A program made the translations under genes and the position numbers. Positions 1-8,249 of a stretch of DNA of 64,000 nucleotides are shown one piece after another. Position 1 is the first letter of the stretch, and each line of letters begins with the position of its first letter. Source of the DNA: Carnobacterium jeotgali MS3 (GTDB lineage Bacteria; Bacillota; Bacilli; Lactobacillales; Carnobacteriaceae); contig NZ_JQNF01000010.1 in the NCBI RefSeq assembly GCF_000745125.1, positions 62,001 to 126,000 on the forward strand, given 5' to 3'. The notes beneath the pieces are model-generated. The model was not told the origin of the DNA. It did no database searches and saw only the letters and a list, made by a program, of their open reading frames with translations.

Positions 1-620
1 TGATCTAAGAAATAAATCAATGTTTGAAGTTCATTTGTTAAATCAACGTTTTGAACTCTCACAGTGTCTGGTACAGAGATTCTAAAAGGTGTAAAGTTCA
101 AAATCCCTCTTACATTTGCTTCAACTAATCGGTCAGTTGTTTCTTGTGCTACATTTGATGGAATCGTGATAATAACAATTTCAATTTGTTGAACTTTCAG
201 TTGTTCAATCATATCATCCATATGGTAAATAGGAACACCACTTAAAATGGTACCTACGATTTCTTTATTTATATCAAACGCGGCACTGATCCGCATATTA
301 TTGCTTTGATGGAAGTTATAGTTCAATAAAGCATGTCCTAAGTTCCCTACTCCAATTAGAGCAACATTTGTTAAGCGATCTTGTTTAAGCGTTTTGCTGA
401 AGAAGTTCATCAAATCCTCAACATCATAACCGTATCCTCTTTTTCCTAAAGCACCAAAATATGAAAAGTCTCTTCGAATTGTTGCACTATCTACTTTAAT
501 AGCCTCACTCAATTCAGTTGAAGAAACACGTACTTTTCCGGAATCGTGTAAGAATCGCAAATAGCGATAATAAATAGGCAATCGCCTAGCCGTTGCATTG
601 GGTATTTTTTTTTCTACCAT
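1..620 (-). CDS. rex: Redox-sensing transcriptional repressor Rex (3' end cut by window edge)
   Basis: Rex senses the NADH/NAD+ ratio and represses fermentation and anaerobic genes when NADH is low. About 206 codons are visible, reading leftwards from an ATG at 618-620 behind a GGAGGA ribosome binding site; the C-terminus lies outside the window. The N-terminal winged helix (residues ~5-80) contains [14 protein letters not shown] and GKRGYGYDV, both typical of Rex. The Rossmann NAD(H) domain follows with [15 protein letters not shown] and [11 protein letters not shown]. It is divergent from the ABC-F gene, the same neighbourhood as ydiF-rex in Bacillus subtilis. Identification is secure. Confidence 0.96.
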   Translation of the reverse strand, partial: MVEKKIPNATARRLPIYYRYLRFLHDSGKVRVSSTELSEAIKVDSATIRRDFSYFGALGKRGYGYDVEDLMNFFSKTLKQDRLTNVALIGVGNLGHALLNYNFHQSNNMRISAAFDINKEIVGTILSGVPIYHMDDMIEQLKVQQIEIVIITIPSNVAQETTDRLVEANVRGILNFTPFRISVPDTVRVQNVDLTNELQTLIYFLD

Positions 621-938
621 TCTTTTTCCTCCATCAGTTATAATCAAATTTCTTCAATTGATTTGCTGTTTCAAATTTCACAAGCAAACAATTATATATT
701 TTCCTTCACAATCTTTTTTCAAGTGAACGGTATTATTATATCACTTCCCTATTATATTACTACCACTTTTTTTGTTTTTTTTATAATTTCATATACTTAC
801 TATTAGTTATATTACTAAAATTCACATGAATCCTTGTGAATTCACTTCTGAAAAGTTAGCCTATAATGGATAGTAATTTCCCTTGAACTAAATCTATGCT
901 AAACTACTATTGAGAATGATGAAATGAGGACCAAGACT

Positions 939-2885
939 ATGATTCTATTACAAGCACAACATGTTGCCCGTTATTTTGGAGCAGAAGTGTTGTTTGAAAA
1001 TATTTATTTAGAAATTCAAGAAAACTCTCGTATCGCTTTAGTTGGAAGAAATGGTACAGGTAAATCGACTCTTTTAAAAATGATTGCAGATATCGAGCAA
1101 CCTGACTCTGGAAAAATTGTTAAAGGCAAACAAGTCACTATTGGGTATTTGGCTCAAAATACTGGTTTAGCCTCTGAAAGAACTATATGGGATGAAATGT
1201 TACTGGTTTTTGAACCTGTTATCCAACTTGAAAAAGATTTGCGTACTATTGAAAAACAACTTGGAGATCCAGAGCTGCTTTCTAATGAAGAACTATACCA
1301 CGCAACATTAAATCGCTATGACCAGATTCAGCACCGCTTTCGTGAGGAAAACGGCTTCGGATATCAATCTGAGATTCGTTCTGTCTTACATGGTTTTCGT
1401 TTTTATGAAGAAGATTATCTTAAACAAATCAACCAACTTTCGGGTGGCCAAAAAACGCGATTAGCTTTAGCAAAATTATTATTAGAAAAGAAAGACTTAC
1501 TGATTCTTGATGAGCCAACAAACCATTTAGATATCGAAACATTAAGCTGGCTGGAAAGCTATTTGCAATCTTACAAAGGAGCATTGCTGATTGTTTCTCA
1601 TGACCGTTACTTTTTAGACAAAGTCGTAAATGAAGTTTATGAGATTAGCCGTAAAAAGATTTCTCATTACAAAGGAAATTATTCAAGGTATTTAGATCTT
1701 AAAGCGGCACAACTTGAGCAAGAATGGAAAGAATTCGAGAAACAACAAGGCGAAATTGCTAAATTAGAAGATTTTGTCAACCGTAACCTAGTTCGTGCAT
1801 CAACAACGAAAAGAGCGCAAAGCAGACGGAAACAGCTAGAAAAAATGGACCGGATTGATAAGCCTCAAGGAGACGAAAAATCAGCTCGTTTTTCATTTAA
1901 ATCAGAAAAAGCAAGTGGCAATGTGGTATTGTCTTTAACTAATGGTGCAATTGGTTACGACGATACTATTTTATCTAGTCCTATTGCATTAGATGTGCGC
2001 AAATATGATTCTATTGCGTTAGTTGGACCAAATGGAATTGGAAAATCTACGTTGTTAAAATCACTCATTGGACAACTTCCACTAATCCAAGGTGAAAAAC
2101 AAATGGGTACAAATGTATTATTGGGTTATTATGATCAAGAGCAATCTGATTTGAATTCAACTAAATCGGTTCTAGCAGAGCTTTGGGATGATCACTCAAC
2201 GACTCCTGAAAAAGACATTCGTTCTATTTTGGGCAGTTTCTTATTTTCCGGGGCAGATGTTGAAAAATCAGTTTCATCCTTAAGTGGTGGTGAAAAAGCA
2301 CGTTTGGCTTTAGCTAAACTGGCTATGAATAAAGACAATTTCCTCATGTTGGATGAGCCTACGAATCATTTAGACATCGACAGTAAAGAAGTATTGGAAA
2401 ATGCTTTAATTGATTTTGATGGGACATTGTTGTTTGTCTCTCATGACCGTTACTTTATTAACCGAATTGCGACAACCATCATTGAACTCTCTGAAAATGG
2501 CAGTACCCTTTATTTAGGAGATTACGACTATTACATTGAGAAGAAAGCTGAACAAGAAGAGTTGCGTTTGATAGCTGAAGCTGAGACCGCAAAAACAGAC
2601 AAAAGCGAACCTGTACCAACGATCAAAGCAAATCGAGAAATCAATAAAGAAGAGCAAAAGTTGCTACGCCAATTGACGCGTCGAATTGAAGCGATTGAAT
2701 CAGAAATGGAAGAATTTGAAACGATTATTACAAATTGCGAAACCCAATTAATTGATCCAGAAGTATTCGGAGATCATTTGCGTGTGCAAGAATTAAATGT
2801 AGAAATTAACGTTGCTCAAGAGAAATTGAACAATTTAGTTCATGAATGGGAAGAAAAAAGTCTACAATTAGAAGACTTGCAATAA
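939..2885 (+). CDS. ydiF: ABC-F family ATPase, YdiF type
   Basis: Soluble ABC-F protein with two ATPase domains and no membrane segment. The family acts on the ribosome as translation factors. Domain 1 has Walker A GRNGTGKST (~residues 35-43), signature LSGGQ and LILDEPTNHLD. Domain 2 has GPNGIGKST, LSGGEKARLALAKL and MLDEPTNHLD. The interdomain linker is charged and helical, and a coiled-coil tail covers roughly the last 80 residues. The ATG at 939 (648 aa) is chosen because GAGGA lies 8 nt upstream; the in-frame ATG at 924 has no site. The position between rex and tsaD matches B. subtilis ydiF. The exact ribosomal role is not established here. Confidence 0.93.
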   Translation: MILLQAQHVARYFGAEVLFENIYLEIQENSRIALVGRNGTGKSTLLKMIADIEQPDSGKIVKGKQVTIGYLAQNTGLASERTIWDEMLLVFEPVIQLEKDLRTIEKQLGDPELLSNEELYHATLNRYDQIQHRFREENGFGYQSEIRSVLHGFRFYEEDYLKQINQLSGGQKTRLALAKLLLEKKDLLILDEPTNHLDIETLSWLESYLQSYKGALLIVSHDRYFLDKVVNEVYEISRKKISHYKGNYSRYLDLKAAQLEQEWKEFEKQQGEIAKLEDFVNRNLVRASTTKRAQSRRKQLEKMDRIDKPQGDEKSARFSFKSEKASGNVVLSLTNGAIGYDDTILSSPIALDVRKYDSIALVGPNGIGKSTLLKSLIGQLPLIQGEKQMGTNVLLGYYDQEQSDLNSTKSVLAELWDDHSTTPEKDIRSILGSFLFSGADVEKSVSSLSGGEKARLALAKLAMNKDNFLMLDEPTNHLDIDSKEVLENALIDFDGTLLFVSHDRYFINRIATTIIELSENGSTLYLGDYDYYIEKKAEQEELRLIAEAETAKTDKSEPVPTIKANREINKEEQKLLRQLTRRIEAIESEMEEFETIITNCETQLIDPEVFGDHLRVQELNVEINVAQEKLNNLVHEWEEKSLQLEDLQ

Positions 2886-2893
2886 AATAGCTC

Positions 2894-2929
2894 AAAAAAA
2901 GAAATTGGAATAATCCAATTTCTTTTTTT
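2894..2929 (+). terminator. Rho-independent terminator of the YdiF-type gene
   Basis: A-rich stem around AGAAATTGGA / TCCAATTTCT with a 4-nt loop, flanked by A and T runs, 9 bases after the stop codon. Because it is flanked by both runs it could work in either direction. Confidence 0.8.
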
Positions 2930-2954
2930 GGGCTAATTTTTACCATTGATAGCT

Positions 2955-3149
2955 GAGTTCATGTGAAAAATTGAATTTCTAGAGGAATAGGATTGTTTGT
3001 AGCCCTGTAAAGTATTTAATGCGAATGACACAGCGTTAACGATGTGTTCGAGGCATGAAAGCTCTTTAGATTTTAGGCTTAAAACGGTACCAGGGCTCTA
3101 TACAAGCGAATCCGTCTATTCCATAAGAAATTTTTTAAAAGCATCCACA
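2955..3149 (-). repeat. ~200-bp imperfect-palindrome repeat, copy A
   Basis: This non-coding block matches the reverse complement of 59034-59232 along its length. Shared landmarks include TGTGGATGCTT, CTTATGGAATAGACGGATT, AGAGCCCTGGTAC, GTCATTCGCATT and CTACAARCAATCCTATT. Its two halves are complementary to each other, for example TTGTAGCCCTG near 2997-3007 with CAGGGCTCTATACAA near 3091-3105, so it can form one long hairpin. It lies between the convergent ydiF and tsaD genes. No reading frame of note is present. Origin and function are unknown. Confidence 0.75.
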
Positions 3150-3176
3150 GTATTTGTTGAATAACCATTTTTTGCT

Positions 3177-4205
3177 TTAATTAAAAGTTAATCCTGGTTT
3201 AGCATTCAACGCATAATCGGTGAATTGATCTTTTTGGTATTGAATAGATGCAGCTGCTCCAATCATAGCTGCATTATCCCCGCAGAGCGACAAAGGTGGA
3301 ATAATCATTTCTACATCTGGCAATTCTTCAGCCATTACTTTTGTAAAAGTATCACGTAACCCTTTATTTGCAGCTACTCCTCCTGCTAAAAGCAATTGTT
3401 TTACATCATATTCTTTAGCTGCTCTAAGCGTTTTTGAAACCAATACTTCAATCACACTTGCTTGAAAACTAGCAGCTAAATTGATATCATTTAAGGGTTC
3501 ACCTTTTTGGTTAGCATTATGAACAGTATTAATAAAAGAACTTTTTAGTCCGCTGAAACTAAAATCATAATTATCTTCTTTTAGCATCGCTCTTGGAAAG
3601 TGATAGGTATCTTCTCCAAGGTGGGCCATCTCATCAATTTTCTTTCCACCTGGATAAGGCAAACCTAGTACTCGTCCAATTTTATCATAAGCTTCCCCAG
3701 CTGCATCGTCTCTGGTTTCCCCAATAATTGTGTAGTCCCCATCTTCTTTCATGTAAACCAGCTCAGTATGACCGCCACTAACAACCAGCGCTAGAAGTGG
3801 AAAAACAAGCGGTTTAACCAATCGATTAGCATAAATATGTCCTGCCATATGATTGACAGCAATCAAGGGCAATTGGTGAGCGTACGCAACAGCTTTCGCT
3901 GCATTAACCCCAATTAAAAGAGCGCCTACTAAACCTGGGCCTTGAGTAACCGCTACTGCAGATAAGTCATCATAGCCAACTTTAGCTTCCGTTAAGGCTT
4001 CTTCGATACATTGGGTAATTTGTTCAACATGGTGTCGACTGGCAATTTCAGGAACAACACCGCCAAAACGCATATGACTTTTTATTTGTGACGCAACTAT
4101 ATTTGAATGAACGATCGTTCCATCTTCAACTACAGCCACACTTGTTTCATCGCAACTCGATTCAACAGCTAAAATTAAATTTCTCTTTGCAGACATACTT
4201 TTCAC
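3177..4205 (-). CDS. tsaD: tRNA N6-adenosine threonylcarbamoyltransferase TsaD
   Basis: Catalytic subunit of the t6A complex; it transfers the threonylcarbamoyl group to A37 of ANN-decoding tRNAs in the cytoplasm. The ASKHA-fold ATPase core is visible: [13 protein letters not shown] at the N-terminus, [19 protein letters not shown], the metal-binding pair His119/His123 (NHMAGH), [10 protein letters not shown], and [10 protein letters not shown] near residue 275. At 342 aa it is the usual length. The GTG at 4205 and ATG at 4196 are both possible starts, since neither has a strong ribosome binding site. It is the last gene of the leftward run tsaB-rimI-rimI-tsaD. Confidence 0.96.
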   Translation of the reverse strand: MKSMSAKRNLILAVESSCDETSVAVVEDGTIVHSNIVASQIKSHMRFGGVVPEIASRHHVEQITQCIEEALTEAKVGYDDLSAVAVTQGPGLVGALLIGVNAAKAVAYAHQLPLIAVNHMAGHIYANRLVKPLVFPLLALVVSGGHTELVYMKEDGDYTIIGETRDDAAGEAYDKIGRVLGLPYPGGKKIDEMAHLGEDTYHFPRAMLKEDNYDFSFSGLKSSFINTVHNANQKGEPLNDINLAASFQASVIEVLVSKTLRAAKEYDVKQLLLAGGVAANKGLRDTFTKVMAEELPDVEMIIPPLSLCGDNAAMIGAAASIQYQKDQFTDYALNAKPGLTFN

Positions 4206-4226
4206 TCTTTCTCTAATGAACTCTTT

Positions 4227-4700
4227 TTATATGCTCAATTGCATAATCAAGGCATGGTCTACTGGACCATGGTAATAGTTTTTACGAACAGCAATCGTTT
4301 CAAAGCCTAGTTTTTTATAAACAGCGATAGCTGCTTTATTTTGCTCTCGGACTTCTAAAAATAATTTCTTTATTTTTTTGGCTTTTAAATATTCTATAAA
4401 AGAGCGCAAAAACAACTGACCAATTCCTTGATTTTTAAATGGCGTCAGAATACCAAATGTTGTTATTTCAGCTTCATCAAAAAGCAGCGTATAACCGATG
4501 AATCCTATTTTTTTATTTTTTTGTAAAGCAATCCCATATTCATTATAAGTTCCTGTCAATTCGCTCTTATAAATTTCAACAGACCACGGACTTCCATGTG
4601 GATAACTATTTTCAGCTAATTGATACAATTCCTGTTCGGTTAATGCTGAACTTTGATTAAACGAAAAAAAAAATTCTCGATCTGTACACTGATTATCCAT
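4227..4700 (-). CDS. GNAT acetyltransferase, RimI-like (second copy)
   Basis: A 157-aa GCN5-related N-acetyltransferase. The acetyl-CoA loop is ILTPFKNQGIGQLFL (around residues 85-100), followed by LFLEVREQNKAAIAVYKKLGF, typical of RimI enzymes that acetylate protein N-termini such as ribosomal protein S18. It lies between the larger RimI (4712-5287) and tsaD with short gaps, so the four genes look like one operon. The two RimI-like proteins differ clearly in sequence and length. Which of them modifies S18 cannot be told from sequence. Confidence 0.85.
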   Translation of the reverse strand: MDNQCTDREFFFSFNQSSALTEQELYQLAENSYPHGSPWSVEIYKSELTGTYNEYGIALQKNKKIGFIGYTLLFDEAEITTFGILTPFKNQGIGQLFLRSFIEYLKAKKIKKLFLEVREQNKAAIAVYKKLGFETIAVRKNYYHGPVDHALIMQLSI

Positions 4701-4711
4701 TACTCAAATCC

Positions 4712-5287
4712 TCATATAAATTTACTCATTTCCAGTGCATCTTCTTTATCACCAGTATAGTAATCTATTTTTATTTTTCCCTTTTGAAACCCCAACTCAG
4801 CATATAGGCGTTGCGCAGTGTCATTTGAAATACGAACTTCTAGACTCATTTTTTGCATACCTTCATGCTCAGAAATTTTTTGCAGTTCAGAAATCAAGAA
4901 CGTAGCGATTCCTTGTTTTTGATAATTTGGAATAACAGCTACATTTGTAATATGGGTTTCTTTTTCTACTAACCATGCACTAATAAACCCGATAGCCTTA
5001 TTAGATTCCCGAACAATCAAATAAATAGCCCGGTTATTGGTTTTCATTTCCTGTTCTAGCGCTTTTTTATTCCAAGGTGTTTTACCATTGTAACAAAGTG
5101 TTTCTATTTCTAAAATATCTGAAATATCTGATACTGACGCGATTGATGCTTTCAAAAAAGAACCGTCATTCAACTGAATCATTTCTCGCTCTAGTCTTGC
5201 CCGTTTAGCTAAATTCCCGCTAAAAAAAGGGCGTATAAGCGAATCAATTTCTTCATTACTAAACCACTGCTTAAATTTTTTCAACAT
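4712..5287 (-). CDS. rimI: Ribosomal-protein-alanine N-acetyltransferase RimI
   Basis: A GNAT enzyme of 191 aa. The acetyltransferase domain spans roughly residues 45-190. Its CoA loop is NVAVIPNYQKQGIATFLI, followed by LEVRISNDTAQRLYAELGF and the C-terminal YYTGDKEDALEM, which match RimI. About 40 extra residues precede the domain. Its start overlaps the end of tsaB by 17 bases, indicating translational coupling. tsaB-rimI-tsaD linkage is conserved in Bacillota; here a second RimI-like gene lies between this one and tsaD. Confidence 0.88.
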   Translation of the reverse strand: MLKKFKQWFSNEEIDSLIRPFFSGNLAKRARLEREMIQLNDGSFLKASIASVSDISDILEIETLCYNGKTPWNKKALEQEMKTNNRAIYLIVRESNKAIGFISAWLVEKETHITNVAVIPNYQKQGIATFLISELQKISEHEGMQKMSLEVRISNDTAQRLYAELGFQKGKIKIDYYTGDKEDALEMSKFI

Positions 5288-5993
5288 ACGCTTCCTCCAG
5301 TTGATCTGGATGTTCTTTGCGCCAATTTTCCTCCGCTTCTGCTAGTTTCAAGTAATCAGGCGTAAACATGTGAGCATCCACAGTTTCTTCCTTTAATCCT
5401 AATAAGCCTAAAACACTTGCTTTTGGAAGGTTGTCTTTTAATGGAGCTTCATACACCCGGTTCATTAAATAACGTTCAAATGTATCTTTAAATAAAGATT
5501 GATCTTCGCCAATTAATTCAAATGTTCCTTCTTTTTTACTCAAGTATTCAGCCCACTGTTCAGCCGAAATGTGTTTGTCGTCTTCGATTTGAATCAATTC
5601 CCCATTTTGCCATTGGTATAAACCCGTATAAATATTTTTACGGCGAGCATCAAATAAAGGCACAAGATAATGCGGTGAAGATTCACAGTTTCCAGCTAAG
5701 GTTTTCAAGCTAGAAATACCCACTAATTCAACTCCTAGAGTCCAAGCCAACGTTTTGGCAACCGTGACACCAATTCGTAAACCTGTATATGAGCCTGGCC
5801 CTTTAGCGACTACTATTCGATTTAGGTCACTGGGTTGCCATTGTACATCCTTCATTAATTCATCAATAGCAGGCATTAAGCGTTCGCTATGATTACGTTT
5901 GATATTTGTTGTGATTTCTCCTATAACTTTCTCATCATCTAATACCGCAATACTCATTGCTTGATTCGATGTATCTATTGCTAATACCTTCAT
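5271..5993 (-). CDS. tsaB: tRNA threonylcarbamoyladenosine biosynthesis protein TsaB
   Basis: TsaB is the non-catalytic ASKHA-fold partner that dimerises with TsaD in t6A synthesis. The diagnostic N-terminal half is intact: LAIDTSNQAMSIAVLDD at residues 4-20 and VVAKGPGSYTGLRIGVTVAK around residue 62. At 240 aa it has the common length. The start has a GGAG-type site 7-8 nt upstream. It opens the leftward operon and overlaps the following rimI. tsaE is not in this window. Confidence 0.95.
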   Translation of the reverse strand: MKVLAIDTSNQAMSIAVLDDEKVIGEITTNIKRNHSERLMPAIDELMKDVQWQPSDLNRIVVAKGPGSYTGLRIGVTVAKTLAWTLGVELVGISSLKTLAGNCESSPHYLVPLFDARRKNIYTGLYQWQNGELIQIEDDKHISAEQWAEYLSKKEGTFELIGEDQSLFKDTFERYLMNRVYEAPLKDNLPKASVLGLLGLKEETVDAHMFTPDYLKLAEAEENWRKEHPDQLEEAYVEKI

Positions 5994-6241
5994 GAAACGG
6001 CTCCTTTTTGTCCAACTTAATTCTAGCTTTATTTTAGCACATATCTCTTGAAAACTTAAATTCCTAATTTTTGACTAATCTTCTGAAAGCGTATTAGTTG
6101 ATTTTTTATTTCTAAGAAGTTATGCTTTATTTGTAAAGATAATTCTTATCATTTTTCCAAATATTCAATACTATACGTGATTTATTTGGTCAGATAAAAT
6201 TATCGCCGTAAAAAAATCTAGTTTCATAGGAGGAATTGTTC

Positions 6242-6439
6242 ATGGATAAAGATAACGGAATGAAAGATAAAGCTAAAGGTATTAAAGATAAAGTTGTCGG
6301 TGAAGCTAAAGACTCATACGGTGACGCAACAAACGATCACAGTAAACAAGCTGAAGGTAAAGCTCAAAAAGCCAAAGGCGAAGTAGAAAAAAAAGTCGGT
6401 AAAGCAAAAGACGAGTTTAATGATAAGAACAATAAGTAA
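6242..6439 (+). CDS. CsbD family small stress protein
   Basis: A 65-aa, highly charged, lysine-rich hydrophilic protein with repeated DKAKG / KAKGEVEKKVGKAKDEF segments, the hallmark of the CsbD family. That family is stress-induced in B. subtilis (sigma-B regulon) but its biochemical role is unknown. The ATG at 6242 is preceded by AGGAGG at 8-nt spacing, so the in-frame TTG at 6236 is not used. It is monocistronic, followed directly by its own terminator. Confidence 0.88.
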   Translation: MDKDNGMKDKAKGIKDKVVGEAKDSYGDATNDHSKQAEGKAQKAKGEVEKKVGKAKDEFNDKNNK

Positions 6440-6460
6440 GAATTAACTTTGTTTCCCCCT

Positions 6461-6490
6461 AAAGAGTACTGCTAACGTGGTACTCTTTTT
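6461..6490 (+). terminator. Terminator of the CsbD-like gene
   Basis: Hairpin AAAGAGTAC / GTACTCTTT followed by further T residues, about 20 bases after the stop codon. Confidence 0.8.
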
Positions 6491-6521
6491 AACTTAAATT
6501 TTTTTCTAAGGAGGCAATCAA

Positions 6522-7271
6522 TTGGCTAAAATTTTAATTACTGGAGCGACTGGAACAATTGGAAAAGTGTTAACGTCTCATTTAAAAAACAACCATGAAT
6601 TAACTTTAGTGGATATCGATTTCTCTAATTCTGACAAAGAACTTGTGGCAGGTACGGTCATAAAAGAATTGGATTTATCTGTTTTGGCTAATTGGAAAGG
6701 TCTATTAAACGGAATTGAATACGTCATCCAATTAGCTGGAGACCCCAGTCCAGATGCTGAATTTTACGACAGTCTTTTAGATTTGAATTACAAACTTCCT
6801 CATAATCTTTATATGGAAGCTTCAAAAAATGACTCTGTTAGACGAATTATTTTTGCCAGCTCAATTCATGCTGTCGATGCTTATCCGCAAAATGTTCAAG
6901 TAGCTACAAATGACCCGGTTCGACCTGCTGACTTATACGGTGTATCTAAAGTTTACCTAGAAGGTTTAGCAAGTCATTACGCTTTTACAACTGGTCTAGA
7001 ATCGATTGGTCTTCGAATTGGAGACTTCAAAGAAAACGATAAACCTGCTTTAGATGCACCAGAGGCCATGGCAAATTATTTATCTGGTAGAGATATGTGC
7101 CATCTTATTGACTGTTGTTTAACAGCTCAGTTGAAAGAACCTTTCTTATTAGCCAATGGCATTTCCAATAACACTTTTACCCGTTTAGATATCGATCAAG
7201 CGAGAGTGGATATTGGCTACCATCCAAAAGATAATGGATTTAATCTGTATGGGTATTTCAAGAATGATTAA
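6522..7271 (+). CDS. NAD(P)-dependent epimerase/dehydratase (extended SDR)
   Basis: A 249-aa Rossmann protein. The nucleotide-binding loop is ITGATGTIGKVL at residues 5-16. A catalytic-type Ser (FASSIHAVDAYP, ~112) is followed by the YGVSKVYLE motif (Tyr and Lys three residues apart, ~146). The layout resembles uronate dehydrogenase or sugar epimerases of the extended SDR group; the substrate is not inferable. It starts with TTG behind AAGGAGG at 7-nt spacing. A strong terminator follows. Confidence 0.85.
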   Translation: MAKILITGATGTIGKVLTSHLKNNHELTLVDIDFSNSDKELVAGTVIKELDLSVLANWKGLLNGIEYVIQLAGDPSPDAEFYDSLLDLNYKLPHNLYMEASKNDSVRRIIFASSIHAVDAYPQNVQVATNDPVRPADLYGVSKVYLEGLASHYAFTTGLESIGLRIGDFKENDKPALDAPEAMANYLSGRDMCHLIDCCLTAQLKEPFLLANGISNNTFTRLDIDQARVDIGYHPKDNGFNLYGYFKND

Positions 7272-7273
7272 CT

Positions 7274-7322
7274 AAAGAAATGGCTTCGTTACTCCCTTAA
7301 GAGAGAAACGAAGCCATTTCTT
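7274..7322. terminator. Strong bidirectional terminator
   Basis: AAAGAAATGGCTTCGTT pairs with AACGAAGCCATTTCTT around a loop. It serves the epimerase gene on the plus strand. Before the MITE inserted at 7328, it would have ended transcripts of the convergent AI-2E-type gene as well. Confidence 0.85.
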
Positions 7323-7327
7323 AATTA

Positions 7328-7593
7328 GGACGTGTTTGAAAAACTACTAAGACTCATTGCGTCTGGTCAAATAGAAAATGACTTCAAGTTGGTCGAATGA
7401 GGACTTATTGTGCATACTCAAATAGAAATTGATTTTGAGGTGATCGAATAAAGACTCATTGCTTCTACTCAAATGGAAAACGACTTTGAGTTGGTCGAAT
7501 GAGGGCTTATTGCGTCTACTCAAACAGATAACAATTTTGATTCGGCCTATCGCAGCTATTTTTCTCGTGATAAACTAGTTTTAAAACACCCCC
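7328..7593 (-). mobile_element. MITE-like element, copy 1 (266 bp)
   Basis: Non-autonomous element bounded by TA on both sides (7326-7327 and 7594-7595). The plus-strand left end is GGACGTGTTTGAAAAACTA; on the minus strand the other end reads GGGGGTGTTTTAAAACTAG. These form terminal inverted repeats of about 19 bp. The interior holds about four diverged 51-bp units with a shared TTTGAGTAGACG...ATTCGA core. It is the reverse complement of 25684-25948 along its whole length, with scattered substitutions. It carries no transposase. It is inserted in the stop codon of the permease gene read on the minus strand. Confidence 0.85.
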
Positions 7594-8078
7594 TAATTTT
7601 CCCAATCATTGTACTCACTTTTCCGAATCATTTTCACTTCATAAATAGCTTTTATGACGATTGCTACTACTGCACCTATTAATGCTCCAAAAGGACCAAA
7701 AATAAGCAGACAGACAATTGTTGAGATGAATGTGTAAAGCGGTCTTACCCCAATTTCTCTACCTGTCACAAAAGGCTCAGCAATTTGGCGAATCACGGTA
7801 ATAATGATATAGACCAAGCCTAATTGCCACGCAATAGTTGTATTCCCCATTAAGAAGTGAACAAGTGCCCAAGGAATCATGATAATTCCACTTCCTAAAA
7901 TAGGGATAATATCGACTACTGCTACTCCTAGAGCTTTTATTCCCCAGTAATCCATTCCTATGATAAAAAATCCAATACATAATAGAATAAATGTTAACGC
8001 CGCTAATTTTAATTCTGCTTTGAAATAACCCTTAATCCCTTTTATCGATTTAACTAAAATTTCTTTTATATCTTCCAT
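7593..8078 (-). CDS. AI-2E/YtvI-type permease, half-length
   Basis: A 161-aa membrane protein with about four hydrophobic segments. The signature AVVDIIPILGSGIIMIPWAL and the IRQIAEPFVTGREIGVRPL stretch are typical of the C-terminal half of AI-2E family exporters (PF01594). Full members have about 350 residues, so this is a half-size form. It has a good start: AGGAGG lies 7 nt before the ATG at 8078, which argues for a real short gene rather than a fragment. The stop codon TAG is built from the TA target site plus the last base of the adjoining MITE-like element; without the insertion it would be TAA. Confidence 0.75.
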   Translation of the reverse strand: MEDIKEILVKSIKGIKGYFKAELKLAALTFILLCIGFFIIGMDYWGIKALGVAVVDIIPILGSGIIMIPWALVHFLMGNTTIAWQLGLVYIIITVIRQIAEPFVTGREIGVRPLYTFISTIVCLLIFGPFGALIGAVVAIVIKAIYEVKMIRKSEYNDWEN

Positions 8079-8179
8079 TGTCATCCCTCCTTTTTCCATT
8101 TATTTATTTCTTTATTTCATTGTACGAGATTCATCATATTCTGTAATCCAACTTGAGTAGTATCTTTAATCATACAAAA

Positions 8180-8227
8180 AAATCCTATTAAACGCCAACA
8201 GTACGCTACTGCCGTTTGATAGGATTT
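8180..8227 (-). terminator. Terminator of the purine permease gene
   Basis: Stem AAATCCTATtAAACG / CGTTTgATAGGATTT. On the minus strand it is followed by a run of seven T residues. Confidence 0.75.
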
Positions 8228-8249
8228 CCTTCAGTTACTTTTTATTTTT

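Noticed and set aside
833-846. Rex operator upstream of rex (TTGTGAATTCAC)
   Set aside because: The half-sites TTGTGAA and TTCAC are directly joined, without the 4-8 bp centre of known Rex boxes. It is a palindrome but not a convincing Rex site; the 303 bp between rex and the ABC-F gene show nothing else certain.
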